Source: Plantago major
Lineage: Eukaryota > Streptophyta > Magnoliopsida > Lamiales > Plantaginaceae
DNA length: 64,000 bases
Assembly (NCBI GenBank): GCA_026545765.1
Contig: CM048839.1
Location: 4,176,835-4,240,834, forward strand
Direction of reading: 5' to 3'
The notes under the pieces: model-generated
Database searches by the model: none
What the model was told of the DNA's origin: nothing
Seen by the model: the letters and a program-made list of their open reading frames with translations, nothing else
Shown here: positions 33,940-48,200 of the stretch, piece by piece
Numbering within the stretch: the stretch's first letter is position 1
Layout of the letters: every line of letters starts with the position of its first letter
Program-made: the position numbers and the translations under genes

Positions 33940-35899
33940 TGAGGGGCATTTAAGTTGTTAACTATCATATCGCTCAAGAATATTCTTGATGGTTGTTAAC
34001 TATCACTTAGTGATTGTCTATCTAAGACTATGATTTAAGTCATCCAACCGGGGGAGCAAATATTCCAAGGTAATCCGGAGAAATAGCACTAACCTAACTC
34101 GTTTTCACACTGGGCAAGCCGCACAGGGTTACAAGGACTTAATGAGTCCTATACATTCAATAGAATCAAGGCGTTCTAACAATTTTTTACCCTCGTCATC
34201 GTCTTCTTTTAGATAAGTATATAGGCTTTACATTAACACCCCACATTTCGACTAACTTCACCGAAATCAAGTCATTTTTGCCCTTTAAAATAATATAAAA
34301 ATTGTATCCTTCAACCCGAAATAAAAAATGCGCTAAAGGTACTAAGTATAAATTTTGGCCCTAAATTTGGAACACGAAATTGTATCGTTCCCTCTCACAA
34401 TCCGATATATATATGTACCGCAACAAAGCGTGGGCTAGTTAGTAGTGAGATCCAAAAATTGTGTCCCTGAAAATAATGGCTAGGTAACGAGAAAGTGCAA
34501 AATGATTAAAGAAGATTCACGTGATAATCCAATGGAAGATCCAACACAAAAGGCATATGGACGTGCTTATGAACAGTGTAGTCCAAAAAGGTGTTTAAAA
34601 GGAGTACTAGTATGTATCATTATCATGTGCATTTTTATCTAACAGAAACTAAATAAATATGGTGCATAATGTTAGCTTCGTCAGAATATCATATGAAATA
34701 TACTACATCCGTCTCAAAATAGTAGGTCGTATTACATTTCGATCTTTTCTAATAAACGAGCTTTGTGAGTTTCATACTAAATAAAATATACTCCATAAAC
34801 AACAATTTTGATTGATACATTATCAAAGTAGAAAAGGATCAAGTATATATATTGCATCTTCTTTTTTGCTTTGAAGTATTTCTCAAGAAGATGAGTTTTT
34901 CCTTTTCCAATTCTGACTGTTGTCGGGCCCAAAACACACACTTATTCCATCAGCATATCATATTACACCGACATTTTAGTGCTAATCTTAGTGTAATTGT
35001 ATACTATGTTAAAGATATAGATCTGCTTCATAAAATATGATGAGATGATCAAATGTGCTCGGAGGATTAAACCTTCCCTACTAGTTGACAATACATTACA
35101 ACTAATCTAACCCCATTACAATTAATTTAATTTTAACATCAACTTATCAACGAGCTTATAAGTTCGATAAAGTTACATAACTCTTAAAGTTAAAATTATG
35201 TGTAAATTCAAGATTAACATTTGAGGTAACGAGTATTCATTTTGTAGGAACACGCATATATATTATAATAATGATTCAAATCGATCATTGAAATTTCTTT
35301 GTTCATAAAAATACTTAAGGGGAATACACGAAAATGTATATAGATGTGAATAATACTCCGTATTTTTTATTATAATACAAAGAAGAAAACAAATTTGTTT
35401 GTGGGATTTGAGAAAATTGGTCCATAAGTACATTGGTAAAATAAAGGTTGGTCAAATGATAAGTCCTGGCTGCTAAATGATTCTCCTTTCACTGAATCCC
35501 AGCACATTTTTGTTTTGTTCCAAATTTTAGAGTTTACTGTCCAACCAAAATTATGAGTAGACTGAAACTGATCGACAGTCGACACATTATAAGATTCCCA
35601 CTTTGACCACTTTTAAGTTTTATCACAAGTGTATTTGTTGCACTCTCCTTATTAATCAAATCCGAAAAGGCTGATCATAGGTTCTTCCATGATCGGAACA
35701 ACAGGTTGTTATATATGCTAATTACTGAACTTGTTGTACTTGCAACTTGCGAGATCAAAACACTTCGAAGAACTTTTGTTATCGTATTTCATTGGTACGC
35801 CCTACTTATTTATTCGATCGTATATACTAATGTTTCCGAATTGAACGTACTATATTACCTCTTTTAACTCGCAATAGAGAGATGGGTGTTTCATGACCT
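33940..35899. other. Intergenic, no gene seen
   Basis: AT-rich. A one-ended Stowaway-like sequence may start at about 34706 (CTACATCCGTCTC), but its other end is not found. Confidence 0.5.
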
Positions 35900-36444
35900 A
35901 TGTCGGAATCTATTTGTGTTAATGCTCCTTTTGTTATAAGCTTGGCCACAAGGAAAGTCGTTATACAAAATCCCTTCTCTCAATACTATGGAAATTTTAA
36001 TGGTGTTATTGGAGTTAGACTGGACGGACAGAGACTTTGGAAAACAAGGCATTGTTATTGCAATGGGAAACTTACTCCTATCCGAGCTAATGGGAAGTGT
36101 GTGATGAAGTTGAGAAGGACTTCGAAAATGTAGAATTGTCGGTTGAGGTGAAAGGGGAGAAGGAGTCGGAATCCCGTTGAACCTTTGAATTTGGATGTGC
36201 AAGATCCTTGTCCTTCTTTAAAGGAGGAGTGGATGATGAGACCTCATTTGATATTCATACTCACTCCCCTTTGGAAAGAGTTGCTATGTCGGTTACTCTA
36301 CAAGAAATACAAGCTAACTCTATTGCTTTCCTAGACGTTTTCAACCGTAAGGTTACTAAGTTTGAACCTCTTATGTATGTCACATATCCCTCTCCTAGTT
36401 TGCTAGCTAGAGAGCTCAATTGTAAACCTGGCCAATCTAAATAG
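35900..36444 (+). pseudogene. Unrecognised coding-like remnant
   Basis: Two neighbouring open frames on +, 35900-36133 (77 codons, with NGVIGVRLDGQRLWKTRHCY) and 36208-36444 (78 codons, with SFDIHTHSPLERVAMSVTLQ and LMYVTYPSPSLLARELN), lie in different phases and are more GC-rich than their surroundings. Amino-acid composition looks protein-like, but I do not recognise the family. It could be a captured or decayed gene fragment, or an unannotated short gene. No promoter or splice structure was identified. Confidence 0.3.
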
Positions 36445-39400
36445 ATGAGAAATTTGCAGTCTCGAAAAAACTCTTAACTTACAGAATGCTTGGCTTAGTG
36501 ATATCAAGTCAATCCCAAGATTCCACAAACAAATTAGCCTAAAACTGAATTTGAATTCTTAAAGTTTTATGTATCTTAACTATGGTGAATTTAATTTGGG
36601 GCAACTTATATTTTGAGTTCTATTAGTTTATGTAATAGAATTAGTTAGCGTTGATAGATGCAATAATATCTAAAAATTACTATAAAAAATCGCAATATAT
36701 GTGATCTTCAATGAAGAGAGGAGTAAATAGTTATAAACATGCACAGAATCAGAGGAGATGTATATGCATACATATGTAGTGAGCTGATAGATATCAGAAT
36801 TGAAAGTGGTCCATGTCCAAACTCAGGCCAGAATCCAACCCATCCTTATGGATGATTTGATTCAGCATTCCAAAATATCAATTCTGACCAATCATACAAT
36901 TTCTTCAATATTTAAACTGACTTTTAAAACAAATTATTGAATTGATTTGCAGAAAAGAAATAAAAGGATTCCTATTAGCATGTGAGAAGAGATGGGTGAT
37001 GCATTGTATCAAGATCAGGGCACATTGCCCTGGCCATACTTTTTATATTCTTTCACACTGACATGTACTGTGGACTATATAGTCTATATTAAGTAGTAAC
37101 TACTGTTCTTTTCTATTTTATCCATCCACTTTTTAATTAAAGGTCATTCTCACATTATTTTCATTGAACTATATACTATATATACCTAGGCATGTGAATG
37201 TCACAAGAATGTATGCAATTAAATGTCATAATTTGAGATTGTTGCGGGCGAAAACGGATTAAGTATTCTCAATATCGGACTAATTTGTACTGGCTAGTTA
37301 AGGGTAATTCAAAATAAGAGGGAAGGTGTTAGACAGATCTGTCTGATTTATAATCGTGGACAAACTGAAAGGTGACTTAACATTATGAATGAGGCTCAGA
37401 CCTCCCGAGTAAGTAGGTGGAGATTAATAAATGCATAGCTTATATGTGATGTTGATCTGTACTTAAAGATATTGACAAAGAGACTAACCTCGACGAAATC
37501 TTAAATGTTGTCTATTTGTAATACGTGTCATGTACGGATGGTTTCAAAGGGTTTGGGCTCAGGCCAAACCCTACCTAGGTGGCTTGGGCTCGTACATTGC
37601 TTGGACATCTGACCCATTCCAATCATATATTATGTCTGATGGAATACAGTGTCCCTTGCAATCTTGGGGTCGAACCCTCCATACAGTTCGATGCTCTATC
37701 TCATTGAAACATCTCAGTTCGTGATAGTTCACTGTGATATGCCAACTGACTCAGATCGATTGAGTGATTTAGACATGCATGTACTTATCACTTTCATACT
37801 TAATTTAATTAAGCAAAATCAACTATCATATCATCTACTATTTACTAGTATTTGATAAATATCCACATTCAAATAAGTGTCATATCATATCCACAAATCA
37901 TTTACATGATATTTTTTCTAAAAACTCATCAGCATAATAATATCTACTAATGACCTTATCAACTCATTTTCCCCAGAATTAGCTCCGGAGTAGTTATGTT
38001 TAGCGTGAACTATACATTATTTTATAAGGCAGATCTTGATATGTAAAATATCTCTTATTTTTTAATACATTGTGAGTAGTAAGTACATGTATCGTGTGTT
38101 AGGTTCATCGAGATTTCTCAAAACACTTGTCAATGGTACGTACTGATCGAGCCGTTGGCACATGTATTGCCACATTAATACTCAATCTTACAAGATTATA
38201 AATTAATTAATTATACGATGAGATAATTAAACCTAGCTAATAACCGTTAGAAATCAATGGCAAGATATATGGATAAACTAGTTTATTTAGAAAATAAACC
38301 TCAAACATGTGCACCACCCAGACCAAGATTTCAGAACCTTAGTGTTTAACATAGGTTAGTGATCTTATAATTAAGCAAGGTTGTGCAAATTGTAAGTAAC
38401 CGAATTTATATTTAGTGGTCTTTTTTCCTAAATCACCTTTCTTGCTCCTTAATCTATGTCAGACAACTGAATCATTTCCGGCCAGACAACTGAATTAGCT
38501 GAACTCCTAGCTGTCCATAATTCGTAACTTATAATTGAGTTGATTTTGATAAGTGGTTAGGCAATTAATTTTCTTAATAATTCAATATATTGATGTGTTT
38601 AATTTGTTATACAACTTCATAAAATATTAACTAGCTAGAATTATGCACTTTATAATTCGGTTAAATTTTAAATTATGAACAAAGTGATCAGATAATTTTT
38701 TATGATCATAGCCATATTAATTCTGTATGATCAAAAATTTGTTAGGTTGGAATCTACATGCATATAAACATGCATATAACATTCAATAATCTTGCAATAA
38801 GTTACATTACTGCTAAGTACTACCTCTAGTTAGATATTACGGGAATACAGGAGTGAAAACAATTCAAAATACCAGTTTGCTCCCGAAAACAGTACCCTAG
38901 CAAATAAATCTAATACAATTATATATATCCCTTCTAAAAACGTTCATAATTAGGAGTGTAATATGATCATTTAAGATTGTAAATTTGTAATTTAGAATGA
39001 TCAACTCAAGAACAAGTGTCACTAGTGACTTAAAATAGTCACATGAAACACTCAAACACAACAAGACAAAAGATAGAGAAAACGAGCAGACAATTTACGT
39101 GCTTCGATCTTGAATGATCTACCGAGAAACCAGGTAGAATGCTTACACTATGAATATGGATAAACTTCATAATACTCAGACATATTAGTCAATCTATATA
39201 TTTGCAGTCGCCAAATACCTTAATTCGAACTCAGTTTTGTGAATAGTGCAACTATCTACGAATTGAATGAAGTAGCAATTTGAACTTATCGCACTTGGTT
39301 GAAGTAGAATTGAACATATATATGTCGAAGTTAGTTATTCCTCATTCTCCAAGGTTCAATCTTAACACTCTAAACCTCAAAATGCACACTATGAGCCGTT

Positions 39401-41023
39401 CAAACACACATATCAAGCTATAAACAAGAACAAATACAATTACGGACAAACAAAAAATCAGCCCGTAAGTTCAATGAAATATATAGAAGAGCCTGCTCGC
39501 TCGCTCATAAGATGATAGAATTTTAAGTTTTAAGACACTGGATGGAGCAAGGTGATTCTACACATGTGGATCCCACATATTTTGTGAGTGTGGAGTTTTG
39601 GAAACTACATGGTGTTAACTGCGACAAGTTGAAGTTTGAAAGGACCTGTTTGCAATTTACCGGAAGTATGTTATATTGACTTAACGAATTAGTTGTTGAC
39701 TAGAGCGGGATTCATCCTCAGCCGTTGATCTCGAAGGTTGCAGTTATGATCGAAGGGTTCTTGTTGCTTGAGTTCTTCATTTTAGTATATATAGTGCAAT
39801 CTCTGTAAATTAGCTCATAATTCACTGTAATTCTCCATTGTAACTGCTATGTAAGCCTACCCACCGATATTCGAGTAAGATAGATCGATGATAGGAGCTA
39901 GGGAGACGATAGGTATCGAGTATTGATACGGGGTTGTTGGTTGATTAAGCCCGGGTTTGTAAGTAATTGGTTTTTTGCCGGTGATTAGTGGTGTTGGTGC
40001 GATTTTCTTCTGCGGATGTAGGCTAATTTGTATAGCTGAACCACGTAACTCATGTGTTGATTGATTTTTGTTAGTTGCTTGACGTATTTGATCTTTATGT
40101 GTATTATCAAATTGATTGGTTAATCAAATTGGTTGTTTGATAGAACGGTTATTCAGAGTAGATTGTTCAACATTGATTATTAGTAAGTGTATTTGAGGTA
40201 GATCTACATATAAAAAAATGGGAAATTGTTTTAGAGATGACATAGCATGCAATAAATTGCTAATAGTGAAAAAGAAGGACTATGTAAGGTAGCTATACCA
40301 TATAAGAGACATGGCAATAAATTCAAAATGGTACTAAGGTGGAAACATATTGGGACATTTTTCCATTGACATAACTTTTCAAAGAGAGAAGACTGATCAG
40401 ATTCATCAGATCAACAACGCAAGTCAGGAAAAATGTGGACTTTAATGAACAATCTTGGCATTTATAGTTTTGTTGTTTCATGAAAGTGGCAAAACACTCT
40501 TGTGGGTGATTTTATGACCATCAGTTCTTCTGTTTAACCAACGGTTTTTCACTTTGTCTTCCAGTATTTCCCTATGATAAATCCTCTTCTTGAATTGATG
40601 CTTTTCACTTTTCAACTTTTCCCCCACTTTTTACTAGAGCTTTTTTTTTTAAAAATATTTTTTACTATTGAGAAGCCAGTTTCTTGGCATGTTGTGTTGG
40701 AATAGATAGTTTTGATCTTACTTGTGTTAATGAGAGTATGGGACTGATGTGACAAATTCACAATGTTAATGTTCTTTCCCCTTGATGATATATTTTTGAC
40801 TTATTGGTGCTCACTACTCACTAGTCTCATCATGTACGTAGTTAGTTCCACTTCCCCCAAATCTTGGTATAAAACAAAATAAATAGTTACTTATAATCTT
40901 CCTTTGAACTTTGTTGATCCATAAGTATACATATAAAGTGCGATATCCGCTTCCATTTCGGCTAAAAGTAAGGTGAAGTCATCACAAATGAAAATCAGGA
41001 GGTGTAAAAATGCCACATCTTAA
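36445..41023. other. Intergenic, no gene seen
   Basis: AT-rich. The stretch 39060-40200 has LTR-U5-like motifs in opposite orientation (TTTACGTGCTTCG at about 39096 and GAACCACGTAA at about 40038), but no matching repeat pair was found. Confidence 0.5.
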
Positions 41024-41516
41024 TGATAGAATTCCATCTCATCTAAAAGCTCGAACTTATAAAAAGGTGTTGAATTAATTTACTTATATTAATTTATCTA
41101 ACACTCCCCCTCACTCGTGGGCTCATTTCAACCTCTTTGGAGAGGCCCAACGAGTGAATAATGAATATGGGTGGAGATGTTGACGGTGGGATTCGATCCC
41201 TGAACCTTGAAGTTCATATGCATGAAAGACTTACATCTTCATCTCATCTACAAGCTCGAACTTATAGAGAGGTGTGGAATCTAGTCATTTATATTAATAC
41301 TCCAATACTCCTCTGCACTCGTGGCCGATTTCAACCTCTTTGGGGAGGCCATTCGAGTGAAATTTAATATGGGGCGGAGATTGTCTCCGTGGAGATTCGA
41401 ACCCAGGTTGGGCGTGAGCCAGAGGCTCTGATACCATGATAGAATTCCATCTCATCTAAAAGCTCAAACTTATAAAGAGGTGTGGAATTAATCCACTTAT
41501 ATTAATTTATCTAACA
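41024..41516 (-). mobile_element. TRIM (terminal-repeat retrotransposon in miniature), multi-LTR
   Basis: Read on the minus strand, two 80-bp terminal repeats (TGTTAGATAAATTAATATAA...GAATTCTATCA) lie at 41516-41437 and 41103-41024. The first is followed by TGGTATCAGAGCC, the standard primer site complementary to initiator-Met tRNA (RC of 41424-41436), and the last is preceded by a purine tract GAGGGGGAG (RC of 41104-41112). A third, more diverged LTR lies between (about 41234-41309), so the structure is LTR-internal-LTR-internal-LTR. There is no coding capacity, as is usual for TRIMs. Flanks CTTAA and CTTTA resemble a 5-bp target duplication. The outer LTRs differ at only a few positions, so the copy is fairly young. 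Confidence 0.85.
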
Positions 41517-44453
41517 CTTTAAATTTCGACCAAGGCAATATGCTAAAAACTTTGAAAGTTTAAGGGTAAATTATGCGAATTCAAAATTTTTGCGGGTGCA
41601 TGCCCCAACCCGCACCCCGAAAACTATGCATCTGGCTAAGAGCAGGGACGCTTTATTATGTAATGTTTTCGGACCGCCACCTTATAAGTTATGCAAATTT
41701 AGTAAATAATAGTATTAAACAAATAAACATGAATGGAAAGGGGCTAAAATAAAGAAAGATCAAAACAAATTAATACTAAAATAGTGCAGAAAACGAAGGA
41801 TGATGATGTAATGACGGACAGCATAAAATTTAGGAATTCTCAACAACCACATGTTTTTATTGTTGATTAGCCAAAGTAAGCATGCAAACACGTATTTTTC
41901 CTCTACTCCAAGTAATGTAGTTTAAACTTCAAACTATAGCTAGCTTGCTGCATATTTTTTGCAAAATGATTTCTTGGTTTGAGGCCATTTTCCCAAAGTA
42001 GCTTTTTTCTGGTCAAGCTCGGATCAATCAATCGAGTGTATCACCAAAATTGAATCGAGACACCATGTACTTAGATTATACTTCGTCCCAAATTCAAATT
42101 TCTGAATTTAATTTTAAAATGTCTCAATTTCAACTTCTCATCCTTTTATTGGAAAACTTATTTTTCTACTTTATTCACTCTTTCTCATAATTTATTCACT
42201 ATTTCTCCTATGTTATTCAATCTATTTTCTACTTTATTACCATGTTTTCTACTTTATTAACATTTGTTCTTAAGACTTTTGTCCGGGAAAATGTTATAGG
42301 GGAACAAGTTTTTGTAATTTAAAAATAAAGATGTTTTATAAAGATCTTTAATTTTTTTTTCTAGAATTTACTAACTAATACCAAAATGGTGGAAAATGAT
42401 CTACACAGGAAGAATTAAGGGGAATGTATAATCCAAATCAATTATTGTTTACCTCTTTCGGCCGGTATGGTTACTTTATAGACGGTTGTTCGAGTGATAT
42501 GCTGATTCCATCCGTGTAAGCACTAGGCATCGACAAATTTAGTCCCATATCCTGCATTTGTTCAAGAACAATCATGTTTAACTTAAAAAATCTATGGATG
42601 AATTTCGAGAATAAATGTTATCGCTCGTATGATTATCGAAGGATCCTACGTATGTGGGAGCTACACGTTTAATGCAAAACAAGAATGCTCCAGCAAAGCT
42701 TGTCTATCTAGTCTAGAATAGATGAAACAAAATAAAAATGAAAACAAGCATATTAATTGCCGATAGCCATATATTCGACCGGTCTTAATCTGATGAGATA
42801 TAGATGAAGAAAGAAGACGACATTTGTTTGCAATTGCATGAAGAAATTTATAGCTAGTCTATGTGGTTAGACTGCATTTTAACCATTAAAGCTCCACTAC
42901 ATATTAATTTATTTATTCTAAAAGTCTCATTTAGTAACTTCTGCCGAACACCGTAGCCAAATTTATGTAAGATATACTGCTGCTATATATTTCCAATCCA
43001 GATGAGACGGCACCTCTCCAGATTTATATTATTAATTAAATTCAAAACATTTATAAGCAGCTTTAATTTAATTAATTATATATGTTGCCAGTGTTGCTAT
43101 CTTCTTCTTCATTCCGTTCCAAGACAAATCTTCGTAACATTTTGTATATATAACATGATGAATACTGGTGTTGAAGAGAATTAATTCACTGACACCATGT
43201 GTCACCAACCAAAATTAACCAGACTATATTACATTACTATTGTGTTCGATAGGTATTCACATAATAAATCGTCACATATCATTAAAAATATCGTATTTTG
43301 ACAAAAAATTTAATTAATTGAAGGTATCAAAATCGGACTTTCACCACTTAATACCAACATTTGTAACGTAACAGCTTAAACTATTTTTTTTCGGATTTTT
43401 CCATCTTGTTTAATAAGTTTGTAAAGAGTGGTCCTAAAGTTGTTATACAATAAATACTTAGTTACGACTAATCCTGAATTTGGTGTGAAAGGAAGGAGGA
43501 ATTGAACGTGAGTAATTCACTTTTAGTAGTGTGATAGTGTCAACAATCCTACATCATCATATGTTGTTTCCTAAGAACTTAACTGAAATTGGGTAACATA
43601 ACATAGCGTCACAAGAATTCAACTCATCTACACAATTTCCCAATTCAATTCTCTCTCAAGTCTCAATTTTCCACAAACCAATTAACTCAATCCCTATTTC
43701 AAGTTTTCTACATTAGTCAACCCATTTATTGTGATCCCACGGAAGAAACAACGAAAGAGTCCAATATTAGTTGTAGAATTCGAACAAACAAACTAACAAA
43801 CAAAAATATGGAATTTCATACCCATGCATTTACTCTTCCATTCCAAAAATCCACAGAGACTTCTTACTTGCATATCATATTGGTAATCACAAACACCCCT
43901 ATATATAATTTAAATCTTTAACAATACTCGTCATGGCCGAAATTATACTTGCTTTATAAAATAATCAAGTCAAAATCGAACTTTTTTATGTTCGTTAGAA
44001 ACCAGCTCAACTAGATAAGGCTCGTTATGCTAGCTTATGTAATTAGCAGAGTCGGGATCGATTCGATCAAACTCGTGCTCGAGTCGGGTTATGAAATGCT
44101 TATATCAACTCAGTTCGTAACAAAATGAGCTACTTTTCAATTTCTGAGTCATGATATGCAGTTTCAAACTCCGCTAATTTGGGACGAACACTTGCTTTAA
44201 TCGAGGTCGAGCCGAGCTCGTCAGCGAAAAATAATTATAAATATAAAAAATATACCAAGCCTTGTCGAATATCAATGAGTGTGCCCAACTTGGCTCAACA
44301 ACAAGATGAGCACAAAGTTAGTTCGAACACCTTATCGAACGAGTCGAGTCCTCGATAAGGTTCAATTTGTGTAAAAACCCGACTTAAAACTTCCACCAAC
44401 CAATCATGAATCTGTTTTGTTACAATTCCTACAACTTCACGTTGACGTAACAT
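41517..44453. other. Intergenic, no gene seen
   Basis: AT-rich. A patch at 44020-44400 is rich in short GAGTCG/CTCGAG motifs, perhaps an old hAT-type MITE, but no ends were found. Confidence 0.5.
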
Positions 44454-44732
44454 CAGGGGCGGAGCTGTGTTGATGTTTTGTAGGGCAATTGCCCTTCCCT
44501 TTCTTATTTAAAAAAAAGATGTAGTGTAATTTTCATGCTATTTCGATATTTCGCGCCCCACCTTTTTAGTGTGAAATTCTATTTTTCTTTCTTATAATAC
44601 ACATGTATAGTTGATTTTTCGGTAAGAATGTCAATATTTTTGTATTTTTTTCATTATATTTATTTTATTTTGTCTATACTTATTTATTAAGATACGCGCC
44701 CTAATCGATATATTATTCTGGCTCCGCCCCAG
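44454..44732. mobile_element. hAT-type MITE, 279 bp
   Basis: Starts CAGGGGCGGAGC and ends GCTCCGCCCCAG, the frequent plant hAT terminal repeat with one mismatch. A target duplication is not preserved. It lies about 220 bp before the TATA box of the LONGIFOLIA-type gene. Confidence 0.7.
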
Positions 44733-44953
44733 TAAAAAAAACCACAAAACGTCCAACCCGGTAAACAGGTAAAAGAAGAAAGCAGTACACCTGGCACGTA
44801 CACACACCCCTAGAGTCGGCGAACCACACCACCAGGAGGTGCAACCGCTTCCATGCTGGGTTTGAGCAAATCCACCCAAGGACGAAAGCGTCAATCCACA
44901 CAGAAATTGAACGAGTAAAATAATCCACCCGTGAGTTTAGCCAAACCGTCCTC

Positions 44954-45096
44954 CCACTATATACACACAACGCTCACCACTCTCCATCTCCACCCTTTAA
45001 AAAGAGCAGAAAGCGGGAGTGATGAGAAATTAAAGCTTACAGTTAGCTAGCTAGACTAGATTGATACTTATTCATCTTCTAGAGAGAGAGAGAGAG
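44954..45096 (+). promoter_or_regulatory. Promoter and 5' leader of the LONGIFOLIA-type gene
   Basis: A TATA-like CTATATAC lies at about 44956-44963, followed by a GA-rich leader with (GA)7 at about 45081-45096. A GA/CT microsatellite in the 5' UTR is common in plant growth genes. Confidence 0.45.
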
Positions 45097-45211
45097 TGTT
45101 TTAGAGAGAGAAATTGACAGTGAGAGATGATAGCGAGCTTTTATTATCAACCCCTTCTCAAATGTGACGTTCGTTAATTTCCACTCACCTTCAATTACCT
45201 AGCCTAGCAAC

Positions 45212-48200
45212 ATGACGACATCATCAGCACCTGAATTTGAGCAGAACAACCAGATTGCTAAACAAATGGGCTGTATGGCTGGTTTCCTCCAGCTCTTCGA
45301 TCGCCACCAGTTTCTCACCGGGAAACGCCTCTGCTCCCCCAAACGCCTCCCTCCTACCTCCCCCTCCTCCGTACGCCTCCGACACTTCCTCTTCAATTCA
45401 TTGCAATCTGAATTGATTTTCATTTTTTTTTTGTTAATTTGATTTGTGTTGCAGGTGACGGATACGACGTCGGAGTCGGAGAAATCGACACCGGAGTCGC
45501 CAACAGTGTCAATGGAATTGAGAAAACCGGTAGCGGCGTCGACGACGATGATGAAAACACCGGAGCGGAAAGGTGACTTGCCGCCGAAGTCACCGATTCC
45601 GATATTCGAACTGAAGCAAGGGGGGAAATCGTCGTGGAAGTTCGCCAAGGAAGCTCCGAGGCTGTCGCTTGACAGCAGAGCGACGACTGATGCGAAAGGA
45701 GGGCTTCATCCGAAGGAGATCCGTACGACGGCTCTGTCATCCGTTAACAGGTGTGACAGCAATGCGAGTGATGCGACGGACGGAAGCTTGCAGAATCGGT
45801 CTCCGAGTGTGATTGCGAGGTTGATGGGATTGGAGCCGTTGCCGAATACGATTGAGGCGGAGAAGAAGCCGGAGCTGAGGAGATCGGCATCGGAATCTAG
45901 AGTTTCCAGAGATCTGTTCCAATCGAGGTTTACTGGTGACGCGAATGGATTTTGTAAACAGCAGGTGGTTATGGATTCGAAGCAGGTGAATGTGAATGTA
46001 GATCCGAAGACGGAGCAGAGAGGAGGGGGATATAGTTCGTGGAAGGCGCCGGTTAATCGGAAGAGCTATTTTGATTCCGGTGATGTGTTTCCGGAGGTGA
46101 AACAGAGTGTTTCGATCTATGGAGAGATCGAGAAGAGATTGAGGATGAGAGGGATTGAAGAGCCGACGAAGGATTTGGATACGTTGAAGCAGATACTCGA
46201 AGCTTTGCAGCTGAAAGGGCTATTGCATTCTCGGAAAGTTGAGCATAGTCACCGGAACTTTGTTTACGACGAGTCTCCGATTGTGGTGATGAAGCCGAGA
46301 ATGTCGTCTGGTCCGTCTGCAATTAGGAGGAACGGGAATGGAAATGGGAATCAGAATCAAGTTCGACGGGGCTACGGCGGTAATTCGCCGTCGATTAGTC
46401 CTCGTCGGGAGAGGAATGTGAAGAGTCCGGTTCGTTCGGGTCGAAGTACAAGCCCTACTACTAGGCAGTCGAATTCGGTAGTGAAGCCGAAGCCATTGAG
46501 CATTGAGACACAGAGGAGAAGGAATGAGTCTCCCGAAAATCGACGAGTTTCGCCCGTTCAGTCTCCGAAGCCGAGCCCGAGAAAGACCGGCTCGGATCCG
46601 AGTATCAGGCGGAAGAAATTGACAGGTGAGAAGATCACGACAGTTGTGGTAGCTGAGGATGAATCGTCGTTATCATCCGTTTCTGGAAGCAGCTTCAGTA
46701 CTTCTACTGACACTGAGGTAGTAGTGCATTTTTAGTAAATTAGCTAATTAATGAATTACTAATTTACTTGATTAATGAATTTGATGTTAATGGGATTTTA
46801 ATTAATGTGGCTAATTTGATGTTAATGGGATTCTAATAAATGTGGCTAATTTGATGAAATTAGAGGTCGAAAACTGAGTATAAAGAAGGAAGGACGTTAC
46901 TGGAGAGGTGTGATAAGCTGCTGAGTAGCATAGCGGAGATGAATGCAACTGATATGCAGCAGCCCAGTCCAGTCTCTGTTCTTGATTCAACGTTCTATTA
47001 CAGAGACGAATCGTTGACTCCGTCGCCCGTTACATCCAAACGCAACCTCGATTTCAAAGGTGAGAATGAATTTCTTGCTTAATTTCATGTTATTTGCTCG
47101 AATTTGCCTTCGTTGACTGTCGTGTTTCGTGGATTGATTTGTGTTTTATGACACCATTCTTAGACTCAATTAAATGCAGAATACACCCGAGTTATTAAAA
47201 AGTGCGCGAAACCTCCCGACTAGATTTTGTTGGATTTTTGAAAATCTTAAATACATTTTTTAATTAAATGTCGTTCCCGCGTCTATGCCATTTCCCGCTT
47301 GGAGTTTTTTTTTAATTTAATCTTGAAATGTGATTGGTTGACATAAAATATTTAGTTGATTTTTTTAATTATACTCATCAGCAAATGGATTTGATTACAT
47401 TAAATGTTTGGATGATTTTCTAGTTGAGCCTTGCAGATTATTCATTATATATATAAGTGGTATAATGAAGAGGGCTATTAGGCTAGCTAGGTTCTAGTTT
47501 GACCTGGCTATGTTAGTAATGAATTAGCTGTTCTTCTTTCTTCCAAGAACCTGCAAAAATAGCATACATTTTTAAATATGAGGACCAAAATGCGATTGGA
47601 GGAGAAGTGGCTCTAGTGTGGGAAAGGGCGTTAGCCATAGGGGTGTAGGGTTGGTGGGTTTAGTGAGTTGGGAAATGTGGCCTCTGGTCAGGTCACGTGC
47701 CCTCTCAGAATGGAAAAACTGTCGTTTTGTCCATTTACGACGTCGTTTACCACAACCCAATAGTTGGAATTTGGAACAATCAACTGATTCAACTATTTGC
47801 AACATGTACAGCTCCTTTAGTATAGTATATTGGGTGCAAATTGCTAATATACTCAAACATAAAGTTGAGCTTACATTATATAGTCCCTCTTGAAACTTGG
47901 AGAATTGAGAATTTTCAACATAACTTAAATCTTGGGGAAGAAGAATACGCGAAAAATTTAAAGATACGGGCCCGAAGGAATAGCTGGTCTGGATAGTGTT
48001 ACGTTGATGTGAAACTGGGTGTGTGAAATAATCACTAGCTAATCCAATTGTTGTTGAATATGGACCTGGCGACCACAATTTTTCCTTGCAATGTGGTCCA
48101 GAACGAGCCTACTGTGTACTTAAGCGGCCACTAAACTTCAAGAACCATAATGCATCATGTATTTGGAGTCTTATGCAGACATTTACTGGTATTGTGAAAT

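Noticed and set aside
39060-40200. LTR-U5-like motifs in opposite orientation
   Set aside because: No second matching LTR, no target duplication and no primer site could be found, so an element cannot be delimited.
41390-41440. tRNA-like sequence (GATTCGAACCC and GGCTCTGATACCA)
   Set aside because: There is no cloverleaf. The second motif is the primer site complement of a TRIM on the minus strand.
45420-46322. Long open frames on - across the LONGIFOLIA-type exon 2
   Set aside because: They are shadows of a GC-rich, Ser/Pro-rich exon whose + strand carries conserved family motifs.
47572-48078. 168-codon open frame on - within an intron of the LONGIFOLIA-type gene
   Set aside because: No recognisable domain, and it overlaps ordinary intron sequence without promoter signals.
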